Shown piece after piece: positions 1 through 6,705 of a stretch of DNA of 6,731 nt (the first letter of the stretch is position 1; each line of letters starts with the position of its first letter). A model generated the notes under the pieces. It saw nothing but the letters and a program-made list of their open reading frames with translations, did no database searches and was not told where the DNA came from. The stretch spans positions 1 through 6,731 of the forward strand of contig PFJA01000231.1 of the NCBI GenBank assembly GCA_002782905.1, in the 5' to 3' direction. The position numbers were made by a program, and so were the translations under genes. Origin of the DNA: Lysobacterales bacterium CG_4_10_14_3_um_filter_64_11. GTDB lineage: Bacteria > Pseudomonadota > Gammaproteobacteria > Xanthomonadales > Xanthomonadaceae.

Positions 1-10
1 TGCTTCGCCT

Positions 11-43
11 GTGATGGGTTTCGCTGCGCTCTACCCATCCTAC
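11..43. repeat. Short imperfect palindrome, probable dispersed intergenic repeat
   Basis: The arms GATGGGT (13-19) and ACCCATC (33-39) enclose a 13-base GC-rich loop. On the other strand it reads as GGATGGGT, then a GCGCAGCG-type core, then ACCCATC. From memory this resembles a motif scattered between genes in many gammaproteobacteria and betaproteobacteria, but I could not check its copy number. It has no U-rich tail and so does not look like a terminator. Confidence 0.45.
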
Positions 44-80
44 CTACGCTGGCTGAGCGGTACCGAGGCTACGCTGGCTG
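44..80. repeat. 12-base direct repeat
   Basis: CTACGCTGGCTG occurs at 44-55 and again, identical, at 69-80, a period of 25 bases. It directly follows the small palindrome at 11-43, so the two may belong to one repeat element. No function can be assigned. Confidence 0.5.
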
Positions 81-111
81 CACTCGGCCCATTTTGCTGA
101 CGCACAAAAGA

Positions 112-148
112 TAAAGCCCGTAACGGCCAGAGCCAGTTACGGGCTTTA
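112..148 (-). terminator. Strong intrinsic terminator hairpin
   Basis: A perfect 13-bp stem (112-124 with 136-148) encloses an 11-base loop. Read on the minus strand it ends in GGGCTTTA and continues TCTTTTGTG, a broken U-tract typical of rho-independent terminators. On the plus strand the sequence after the stem is C-rich, so termination in that direction should be weak. It lies about 230 bases past the groEL stop and would end groESL read-through or a separate minus-strand RNA. Confidence 0.65.
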
Positions 149-250
149 CTCCCTCCCCCCACGTCGGGAGGTCACAGGCTAACGGAAATTTTACCGTTGT
201 CACGCTGCAACGCAAAACTGTACCGCACGGTGCAGCAGCCCGTAAACGAC

Positions 251-276
251 GAAGCCCCGCATCGCTGCGGGGCTTC
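251..276. terminator. GC-rich hairpin after groEL, possible terminator
   Basis: GAAGCCCCGC pairs perfectly with GCGGGGCTTC around the six-base loop ATCGCT; one more A-T pair at 261/266 would shorten this to four bases. It is the nearest very stable hairpin downstream of groEL (100 bases past the stop). The U-tract is poor on both strands: minus continues GTCGTTTAC, and plus reaches TTTT only about ten bases later. It may protect the 3' end of the groEL mRNA rather than stop transcription. Confidence 0.45.
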
Positions 277-300
277 GCTTGCAACTTTTGTGCGTGCGAC

Positions 301-325
301 GATGGCGGCCGTGATGACCGCCATC
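301..325. other. 8-bp hairpin between groEL and the hairpin cluster
   Basis: GATGGCGG (301-308) pairs with CCGCCATC (318-325) across a nine-base loop, 50 bases past the groEL stop. There is no adjacent U-run, so it does not qualify as an intrinsic terminator. It may form a 3'-end structure of the groESL message. Confidence 0.4.
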
Positions 326-375
326 ATGCAGCGGGCCTTGTTACAGGCGCGGATCGGTCGACGGTAAACTGCCGA

Positions 376-2034
<1,659 letters not shown>

Positions 2035-2128
2035 GATTGCGTTACCTCTGAGTTGCGATTGGGGTTGTACTCAACGGCGTGCAGTGGCGGCGGCGTTCAC
2101 GGCCGCGCCGAAACTGCCACCTGCGAGA

Positions 2129-2416
2129 TCAATTGAGAATGGCGAAAATGTCGTCTTCCTTGACCACCAGCAGATCAACGCCATCGAGCTTGACTTCGGT
2201 GCCGGCGTACTTGCCGAACAACACCTTGTCGCCCTTCTTGACCTTGGGTGCGCGCACGCTGCCGTTGTCCAGGGCCTTGCCTTCGCCAACGGCGATGACT
2301 TCACCCTTGAGCGGCTTCTCGGCAGCGGAATCGGGGATGACGATGCCGCCAGCAGACAGCTTTTCTTCTTCCATGCGCTTGATGACAACGCGATCGTACA
2401 GCGGTTGGATGCTCAT
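2129..2416 (-). CDS. groES: Co-chaperonin GroES (Hsp10)
   Basis: GroES is the seven-subunit lid that caps the GroEL ring and triggers release of the substrate into the folding chamber. The protein has 95 residues, the standard length. It begins with the family's PLYDRVVIKR strand. The mobile loop spans about residues 17-32 and contains the GGIVIP segment (23-28), whose hydrophobic residues bind the GroEL apical domains. The roof region includes EGKALDNG (about 45-52), and the C-terminal part ends VVKEDDIFAIL. A strong ribosome site (AGAGGA, plus-strand 2422-2427) lies five bases before the ATG at 2416. It is the first gene of the groES-groEL operon and sits directly downstream of the CIRCE operator and heat-shock promoter. 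Confidence 0.99.
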   Translation of the reverse strand: MSIQPLYDRVVIKRMEEEKLSAGGIVIPDSAAEKPLKGEVIAVGEGKALDNGSVRAPKVKKGDKVLFGKYAGTEVKLDGVDLLVVKEDDIFAILN

Positions 2417-2464
2417 GGTATTCCTCTTTAAGCGATTGATTTTGAATAACCTGCGGGAGTCTTG

Positions 2465-2491
2465 TTAGCACTCCCCCCGCGTGAGTGCCAA
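2465..2491 (-). promoter_or_regulatory. CIRCE operator (HrcA repressor binding site)
   Basis: TTAGCACTC, nine bases, GAGTGCCAA matches the CIRCE consensus TTAGCACTC-N9-GAGTGCTAA with a single change in the second arm. This inverted repeat is the binding site of HrcA, the repressor of groESL and often dnaK, whose DNA binding depends on GroEL. It lies 49 bases before the groES start codon, so it would act as an operator in the promoter and leader region and might also fold in the mRNA. A bound HrcA is inferred; hrcA is not in the window. Confidence 0.93.
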
Positions 2492-2496
2492 TGATA
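2491..2496 (-). promoter_or_regulatory. Possible housekeeping -10 box abutting CIRCE
   Basis: On the minus strand the hexamer is TATCAT, one change from TATAAT. A start about seven bases downstream would fall inside CIRCE, a common arrangement for HrcA-controlled vegetative promoters. The matching -35 is poor: TTCCCG at an 18-base spacing shares three bases with TTGACA. It would provide basal transcription separate from the sigma-32 promoter. Confidence 0.4.
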
Positions 2497-2539
2497 GCGC
2501 GACACGCATCCCAGCGGGAAGCCTGTCTGGCTCACCCCA

Positions 2540-2567
2540 AGATGGGGCAGCGGCACGCGATTTCAAG
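2540..2567 (-). promoter_or_regulatory. Sigma-32 (RpoH) heat-shock promoter of groESL
   Basis: On the minus strand the -35 element is CTTGAAA (2561-2567), followed after 13 bases by the -10 element CCCCATCT (2540-2547). This matches the RpoH consensus CTTGAAA / CCCCAT-T with normal spacing; the E. coli groE promoter has the same organisation. The start of transcription would be near 2533, giving a leader of about 117 bases that contains CIRCE. Confidence 0.85.
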
Positions 2568-2579
2568 GGTCGTGCGCGT

Positions 2580-2585
2580 TACAAT
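2580..2585 (+). promoter_or_regulatory. Possible -10 box for the dsbD transcript
   Basis: TACAAT differs from TATAAT at one position and lies between the groES heat-shock promoter and dsbD. No good -35 is visible 16-18 bases upstream. Transcription would start near 2592, leaving a leader of about 145 bases. The weak -35 match keeps this tentative. Confidence 0.3.
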
Positions 2586-2737
2586 CACCGGCCCGGTAGC
2601 CGCCAGAACCAGCACGCGGCACGGCTGGCGCTGGTATCTTGTTGAACTCTTTCATGTTTCGTTGGTCGAACCGGCTCCAGCCTTGGCCTGTGCGCTGTCG
2701 GCCATTCCACAACACCGCGTAAAGCGAAGGATTCTGC

Positions 2738-4963
2738 GTGATTGCTCGTCTGTTGCTGCTCGCCCTTGCCTTGACTGCATCGTTTCTGCCTCCGGCACGC
2801 GCCGCCATCGATGAATCGGACTTGCTGCCGGTCGAGCAAGCATTCGCGCTGAGCACCCGCGCGCTGGATAACGAGACGATCGAACTGCGCTGGCAGATCG
2901 CCGATGGCTACTATCTATATCGCCATCGCATCCATATCCTCAGCCCGGAAGGCTTCACCCCCGGCGAGTTGCAGCTGCCAGCGGGCAAGCGCAAGCACGA
3001 CGAGTTTTTCGGTGATGTCGAAACCTATCGTCACGAGCTGGTGGTCCGTGTGCCGATCACGCCGGCTGCCGGCGCCGGTGACGCGGTGTTTGTGGTCACC
3101 TCGCAGGGCTGTGCCGATGTTGGTATCTGTTATCCGCCGCACAAGGTGGCGCAGCGCATCGCACTGCCGGCAGCCACATCCGTTGCCGCGCCCGCGCCCG
3201 CACGCGCGGTTGCCAACAACCCGCTTGCCGCGCTGTTGCAGCCAGGCAAGGCGATCAGCGGCAATGATGGCCTGCCGTTGCCGCCGGAGCAGGCCTTCGG
3301 CTTTGAGGCCATTGCCAGTGCCGGCGATGAATTGCTGCTGCGCTTGAGCCCGGCATCCGGGCACTACCTGTACCGCGACCGCACCCGGATGCGGATCGAC
3401 GATGCCGGCGACATCACGCTCGGCGAACCGCGCTGGCCGGCTGGCGTCAGCCACGAGGACGAACACTTTGGCCAGCAGGTGGTGTATTTCGAACCCATCG
3501 ACGTGGCGGTACCGTTGCAACGCACGGCTGGTGCAGCACGCGACATCACCTTCACGATCACGTTTCAGGGCTGCGAAACCGACGGCATCTGCTACCCGCC
3601 GATGACCCGTACGCTGGCGGTTTCGCTGCCCGCCAGCGATGGCGCGGTGACCGGCAGCGTCGCACCGCAAGCCGAGGACAGCCGCCTCGCCAGCGCGCTG
3701 TCCGGCCCGCATCGGTTGTGGACGCTGCTCACCTTCTTCGGTTTTGGCCTGCTGCTGGCGTTCACGCCCTGCGTGTTCCCGATGGTTCCGATCCTTTCGG
3801 GCATCATCGCCGGTGCCGGCCACATCACCACCCGCCGCGCGTTCGTGCTGTCGCTGGTTTACGTGCTGGCGACGGCGGTGGTGTTCACCATTGCCGGCGT
3901 GGTCGCCGGCCTGGCCGGCGCCAACCTGCAGATGGTGTTCCAGACGCCGTGGATCCTGATCAGCTTTGCGCTGCTGTTCGTGGTGCTGAGCTTCTCGATG
4001 TTCGGATTCTACGAACTGCAACTGCCCAGCCGCATGCAAACCCGGCTGACCGAACTGAGCAACAAGCAGTCCGGCGGCTCACTGCTCGGTGTCGCGATCA
4101 TGGGCGTGCTCTCGGCATTGATCGTCGGCCCCTGCGTGGCGCCGCCGTTGGCCGCAGCGGTGCTGTACATCAGCCAGACCCGCGACCCGCTGCTCGGTGG
4201 CCTGGCGCTGTTTGCGTTGGCGATGGGCATGGGTGCGCCGCTGCTCGCGTTCGGCACCGCTGCCGGGCGCATCCTGCCGCGCGCTGGCGCCTGGATGGAC
4301 GCGGTCAAGGCGGTGTTCGGCGTGCTGTTCCTCGGCCTGGCGATCTGGATGCTGGATCGCATCGTCGATCCGGCCGTCACCCTCGCGCTGAGCGGCAGCC
4401 TGCTGATCGGCAGCGCGATCTACCTCGGCGCGCTGGAGCCGCTGGCCGCTGCGGCGTCGGGCTGGAAGCGGCTGTGGAAGGCGCTTGGTGTGCTGCTGCT
4501 GCTGATCGGCAGCGCGCAGATGCTCGGCGCGCTGGCCGGTGGCCGTGATCTGCTGCAACCGCTCAACGGCGTGTTCGGCGGCGGCGGCGCGGCTGCCGAG
4601 CTGCATTTCACCGCCATCAAGTCGTCCGCCGAGCTCGATCGTGCCATCGCCGCAGCCAACGCCGCGGGCCAGCCGGTCATGTTCGACTTCTACGCCGACT
4701 GGTGCGTGAGCTGCAAGGAAATGGAAAAGTACACCTTCACCGATCCGGCCGTGCATGCGGCACTGGCCGGGTTCGTGTTGCTCAAGGCCGATGTCACCGC
4801 CAACGATGCGGTGGATCAGGAACTGATGCAGCGATTCGCGATCATTGGCCCGCCGGGAACGCTGTTTTTCGGGCGTGACGGCAACGAGCAGCGTCACCTG
4901 CGGCTGATCGGTTTCGAACCAGCCGCGCCCTTTGTGGAACGCGTCGGCAAGGTCGCACGATAA
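2738..4963 (+). CDS. dsbD: Thiol:disulfide interchange protein DsbD with two N-terminal alpha domains
   Basis: DsbD moves electrons from cytoplasmic thioredoxin across the inner membrane to periplasmic thiol proteins. At 741 residues it is about 175 longer than E. coli DsbD (565). Order: signal peptide (about 1-22, cleavage after ARA); first DsbD-alpha domain (about 25-145, Cys125 and Cys131 in QGCADVGICYPP); an Ala/Pro linker; second alpha domain (about 182-298, Cys279 and Cys285 in QGCETDGICYPP); an eight-helix membrane domain (about 327-600, Cys345 in FTPCVFP and Cys466 in VGPCVAPP); and a C-terminal thioredoxin-like gamma domain (about 620-741, Cys656-Val-Ser-Cys659). All expected redox cysteines are present, plus an additional pair from the extra domain. 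The GTG start is supported by GAAGG seven bases upstream and by the signal peptide directly following. Its stop overlaps the start of the next gene, implying coupled translation. Confidence 0.96.
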   Translation: MIARLLLLALALTASFLPPARAAIDESDLLPVEQAFALSTRALDNETIELRWQIADGYYLYRHRIHILSPEGFTPGELQLPAGKRKHDEFFGDVETYRHELVVRVPITPAAGAGDAVFVVTSQGCADVGICYPPHKVAQRIALPAATSVAAPAPARAVANNPLAALLQPGKAISGNDGLPLPPEQAFGFEAIASAGDELLLRLSPASGHYLYRDRTRMRIDDAGDITLGEPRWPAGVSHEDEHFGQQVVYFEPIDVAVPLQRTAGAARDITFTITFQGCETDGICYPPMTRTLAVSLPASDGAVTGSVAPQAEDSRLASALSGPHRLWTLLTFFGFGLLLAFTPCVFPMVPILSGIIAGAGHITTRRAFVLSLVYVLATAVVFTIAGVVAGLAGANLQMVFQTPWILISFALLFVVLSFSMFGFYELQLPSRMQTRLTELSNKQSGGSLLGVAIMGVLSALIVGPCVAPPLAAAVLYISQTRDPLLGGLALFALAMGMGAPLLAFGTAAGRILPRAGAWMDAVKAVFGVLFLGLAIWMLDRIVDPAVTLALSGSLLIGSAIYLGALEPLAAAASGWKRLWKALGVLLLLIGSAQMLGALAGGRDLLQPLNGVFGGGGAAAELHFTAIKSSAELDRAIAAANAAGQPVMFDFYADWCVSCKEMEKYTFTDPAVHAALAGFVLLKADVTANDAVDQELMQRFAIIGPPGTLFFGRDGNEQRHLRLIGFEPAAPFVERVGKVAR

Positions 4964-5511
4964 TGCGCAATACCCTGATCTTGCTGCTCATCGCGCTGTT
5001 CGGCGGCCTGTCCGGGCTATGGGTCGGCCGCCACTTCAGCGTTCCGACAGCGGCACCAGCGGCACCGCCTGGGCTGACCGTGGTCGGTGTCGGCGAGCGC
5101 CTACCAGCGTTGTCGTGGCCACAACTCGACGGTAACCGCGTCGAACTCGCGGCGCTGCGCGGGCGACCGCTGCTGATCAACTACTGGGCGTCGTGGTGCG
5201 GGCCCTGCATCCAGGAGATGCCGGTGCTCGACGCCTTTGCCACCAGTCAGGGCGAACAGGGCATCAGAGTGCTGGGGGTGGCGCTTGACAATGAAGCCGA
5301 TGTCCGCGCATTCCTCGGCAAGCGGCCGGTGAACTATGCGATTGCGCTGGAGCCACCGTCGGGCGATGACAGCTCGGTGCGGCTGGGCAACCGGCACAGC
5401 GTGTTGCCGTTTTCCGTGCTGATCGACGCCGATGGCCAGGTGCTGGCGCACAAGGAGGGGAGTTTCAGCCACAAAGCCCTGGCACAATGGACCAGCCAGG
5501 CGGCTCGATAA
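4963..5511 (+). CDS. Membrane-anchored TlpA/ResA-like thioredoxin
   Basis: This is a 182-residue protein with one N-terminal hydrophobic segment (about 3-20), probably an uncleaved anchor, and a short Ala/Pro linker. A thioredoxin-fold domain (about 43-180) follows and should face the periplasm. The active site is Trp78-Cys79-Gly-Pro-Cys82 inside NYWASWCGPC, and the cis-proline is Pro149 in SVLPFSVLID, as in TlpA, ResA and CcmG reductases. Known members reduce apocytochrome c, copper-site proteins or other periplasmic disulfides; the substrate here cannot be read from the sequence. The ATG shares its A with the dsbD stop (TAATG), so ribosomes probably pass from one to the other. The protein is a likely recipient of DsbD electrons. 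No cytochrome c maturation genes are visible beside it, so I give no specific name. Confidence 0.9.
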   Translation: MRNTLILLLIALFGGLSGLWVGRHFSVPTAAPAAPPGLTVVGVGERLPALSWPQLDGNRVELAALRGRPLLINYWASWCGPCIQEMPVLDAFATSQGEQGIRVLGVALDNEADVRAFLGKRPVNYAIALEPPSGDDSSVRLGNRHSVLPFSVLIDADGQVLAHKEGSFSHKALAQWTSQAAR

Positions 5512-5759
5512 CCGCCGCAGCGGCCGCCGCAGACACGCCAGCCGAGTAACTTGTCGCGATCTTCGGCCAATCAGGCGCTAACGTCTGGACAAAGTGCCGA
5601 GTGTTCGCTCAAACTGTGCCCCCCGGAGGCTGACCGGCATGGTCAAGCCATTCCGCATCATGAAACGTTTTCGCGCCATGCCGTTTCCCGCACCGCTACC
5701 CGCTCCCGGGGGGAGAGGGGACAAGGAAACGCTTCGCGGAGTTTCACATCAAGGTGCCC
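5512..5759. other. Non-coding gap between the redox pair and aroQ
   Basis: The first part (5512-5660) is GC-rich with no clear terminator: repeats such as CCGCCGCAGCGG could fold but lack a U-tract. A promoter-like pair TGGACA (5586-5591), 17 bases, TCAAAC (5609-5614) is present, but its -10 matches only three of six. The second part is the palindrome at 5661-5746. Whether aroQ-accBC has its own promoter or is read from dsbD is not settled by the sequence. Confidence 0.6.
5661..5746. repeat. 86-base nested palindrome in the aroQ leader
   Basis: Symmetric paired blocks converge on a centre near 5709: TGAAAC (5661-5666) with GTTTCA (5741-5746), CGCG (5672-5675) with CGCG (5735-5738), CGTTTCC (5682-5688) with GGAAACG (5725-5731), CCC (5699-5701) with GGG (5717-5719), and CTCCC (5703-5707) with GGGAG (5711-5715). 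The core CTCCC-GGG-GGGAGAGGGG resembles the dispersed palindromes common between genes in Xanthomonas, Lysobacter and Pseudomonas. It ends 13 bases before the aroQ ATG and contains no gene. It could be a non-autonomous mobile element or a REP-like unit; copy number was not checked. Confidence 0.55.
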
Positions 5760-6206
5760 ATGGCGATGATTCTGGTTCTGCACGGCCCCAATCTGAACTT
5801 GCTCGGCAGCCGTGAACCGGCCGTCTACGGCCACACCACGCTCGCGCAAATCGATGCCGCGCTGGTCGCGCAGGCGCAGGCCGCAGGCCATCGGTTGCAG
5901 TGCCTGCAAGCCAATGCCGAGCACGTGTTGATCGAGCGGCTGCATGCCGCACGCAGTGACGGCACCGCCTTCATCGTGATCAATCCAGCCGCCTTCACCC
6001 ACACCAGTGTGGCACTGCGCGATGCATTGGCGGCGGTGGCGATCGAGTTCATCGAGGTGCACTTGTCGAATGTGCATGCGCGCGAGCCGTTTCGCCGCCA
6101 CTCCTACTTCAGCGACCTCGCGGTCGGGGTGATCGCCGGCTTTGGTGCCGACAGCTATCGCTACGCCGTACAGGCCGCAATCGCCCGGCTCGCCCGGAAC
6201 CCCTGA
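5760..6206 (+). CDS. aroQ: Type II 3-dehydroquinate dehydratase AroQ
   Basis: AroQ removes water from 3-dehydroquinate to give 3-dehydroshikimate, the third step of the shikimate pathway, as a cytoplasmic dodecamer. With the ATG at 5760 the protein has 148 residues, normal for the family. Motifs in order: HGPNLNLLG (8-16); the lid loop with Arg18 and the catalytic Tyr23 in SREPAVYG; LQANAEHVLIERL (49-61), where Ala51 replaces the Ser that I recall in most family members; substrate-binding Asn75 in INPAAFTHTS, with His81; the catalytic His101 in EVHLSN; and Arg112. Starts at GTG 5754 or ATG 5766 are possible. ATG 5760 gives the usual length, but its nearest Shine-Dalgarno-like AAGG (5751-5754) is rather close (five bases). 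accB follows after 31 bases, the usual aroQ-accB-accC arrangement. Confidence 0.96.
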   Translation: MAMILVLHGPNLNLLGSREPAVYGHTTLAQIDAALVAQAQAAGHRLQCLQANAEHVLIERLHAARSDGTAFIVINPAAFTHTSVALRDALAAVAIEFIEVHLSNVHAREPFRRHSYFSDLAVGVIAGFGADSYRYAVQAAIARLARNP

Positions 6207-6237
6207 ACCTGCGCATCACGCTCGAGGCCGATACGAC

Positions 6238-6699
6238 ATGGATCTTCGCAAAATCAAAAAACTGATCGATCTGCTGGAAGAATCGCAGCTCACCGAAATC
6301 GAAATCAGGGAAGGCGAGGAATCGGTGCGCCTGGCACGGCAACCACGCACCGTCGCGGCGGCAGCAGTGGCCGCGCCGCTGATGCAGCATGGCGGCGAGC
6401 ATTCGCGCCCGCCGTCGGTCGCAGACGACAATCCGAGCAAGCATGGCGGCAAGGCGATACCCGATGGCCACATGGTGCGCTCGCCGATGGTCGGCACCTA
6501 TTACGCCTCGTCAAACCCGGAGGCGCCGCCGTTCGTCACGCTCGGGCAGAGCGTGAAAGCCGGCGACACGCTGGCGATCATCGAGGCGATGAAAATGTTC
6601 AACCCGATCGAAGCCGATGTCGCCGGCACCATCGTCGCCATTCTGGTGGAAAACGGCCAGCCGGTGGAGTTCGACGAACCCATGTTCGTGATCGGCTGA
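6238..6699 (+). CDS. accB: Biotin carboxyl carrier protein of acetyl-CoA carboxylase (BCCP)
   Basis: AccB carries the covalently bound biotin that shuttles CO2 from biotin carboxylase (AccC) to the carboxyltransferase, making malonyl-CoA for fatty acid synthesis. The protein has 153 residues. The N-terminal helix-forming segment MDLRKIKKLIDLLEES is typical of the AccC-interaction and dimerisation region. A flexible linker rich in Ala, Pro and His-Gly runs from about 36 to 77, followed by the biotinyl domain (about 78-153). Biotin attaches at Lys119 in EAMKMFN. The loop SSNPEAPPF (91-99) corresponds to the protruding thumb of E. coli BCCP. The ATG at 6238 is preferred over upstream starts because the protein family begins MDLRKIKK and GAGG lies ten bases before it; a longer frame from 6142 would overlap aroQ. 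accC starts six bases after the stop. Confidence 0.97.
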   Translation: MDLRKIKKLIDLLEESQLTEIEIREGEESVRLARQPRTVAAAAVAAPLMQHGGEHSRPPSVADDNPSKHGGKAIPDGHMVRSPMVGTYYASSNPEAPPFVTLGQSVKAGDTLAIIEAMKMFNPIEADVAGTIVAILVENGQPVEFDEPMFVIG

Positions 6700-6705
6700 G
6701 CCGCC

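Larger units (their letters stand above)
100..295 (-). ncRNA. Candidate structured RNA closed by an 11-bp terminal stem
   Basis: ACGCACAAAAG at 100-110 is the exact reverse complement of 285-295, so a transcript of either strand could close into a loop about 196 nt long. Inside are five hairpins: 251-260/267-276 (10 bp), 218-225/228-235 (8 positions; one is a G-U pair on the plus strand and a mismatch on the minus strand), 181-185/194-198 (5 bp), 152-157/166-171 (6 bp) and 112-124/136-148 (13 bp). The last stacks against the terminal stem with one base between. The minus strand is preferred because the 13-bp stem is then followed by a U-rich stretch. A weak promoter-like pair on the minus strand (TTTACC, 17 bases, TGTAAC; 340-368) lies upstream. 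No known RNA family was recognised. It may instead be read-through 3' UTR of groEL or simply clustered terminators. Confidence 0.3.
1..375. other. Non-coding region downstream of groEL, rich in hairpins
   Basis: No credible gene lies here; the open frames that cross it run through perfect hairpins and show no family motif. From left to right it holds a short inverted repeat (13-39), a 12-base direct repeat (44-55 and 69-80), then a run of hairpins at 112-148, 152-171, 181-198, 218-235, 251-276 and 301-325. An 11-base inverted repeat (100-110 and 285-295) encloses five of these hairpins. Whatever lies to the left of the window is unknown, so the region may separate groEL from a neighbour in either orientation. 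Confidence 0.8.
2417..2737. other. Divergent control region between groES and dsbD
   Basis: These 321 bases hold no convincing gene. The groES side carries a ribosome site, a CIRCE operator, a possible -10 box and a sigma-32 promoter. The dsbD side carries a possible -10 box at 2580-2585, a roughly 145-base leader and a good ribosome site (GAAGG at 2726-2730). In E. coli, cutA is next to dsbD; no cutA-like frame exists here, because about 170 bases between promoter and start cannot encode that protein of roughly 110 residues. Confidence 0.7.

Noticed and set aside
69..284. 71-residue minus-strand frame downstream of groEL
   Set aside because: It runs straight through the strong hairpins at 251-276 and 112-148, has no ribosome site and matches no family I know. 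Non-coding structure explains the region better.
100..295. Retron-type msr-msd RNA, suggested by terminal inverted repeats around hairpins
   Set aside because: There is no reverse transcriptase gene next to it within the window, no typical branch-G context after the 5' repeat, and no single long msd-like stem. The shape also does not fit 6S RNA, SRP RNA or tmRNA.
2485..2814. Plus-strand frame of 109 residues between groES and dsbD
   Set aside because: It would begin inside CIRCE, cross the heat-shock promoter and run into the dsbD signal peptide in another frame. The composition is random and dsbD has its own ribosome site.
2915..4039. Minus-strand 374-residue frame within dsbD, and similar frames at 4079-4897 (minus) and 3718-4548 (plus)
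   Set aside because: All overlap dsbD completely, are rich in Arg, Gln and His as expected of out-of-frame GC-rich DNA, and have no recognisable domain.
5586..5614. Promoter for aroQ (TGGACA, 17 bases, TCAAAC)
   Set aside because: The -10 half matches only three of six consensus positions, too weak to list as a feature in GC-rich DNA.
5551..5815. Small plus-strand frames of 72-73 residues upstream of aroQ
   Set aside because: They read through the palindrome and into aroQ in other frames, with no motif and no convincing start site.
6142..6237. Longer N-terminus for accB starting at 6142
   Set aside because: The added residues overlap the aroQ coding end and do not look like BCCP. The family's start MDLRKIKK begins at 6238 with a ribosome site before it.
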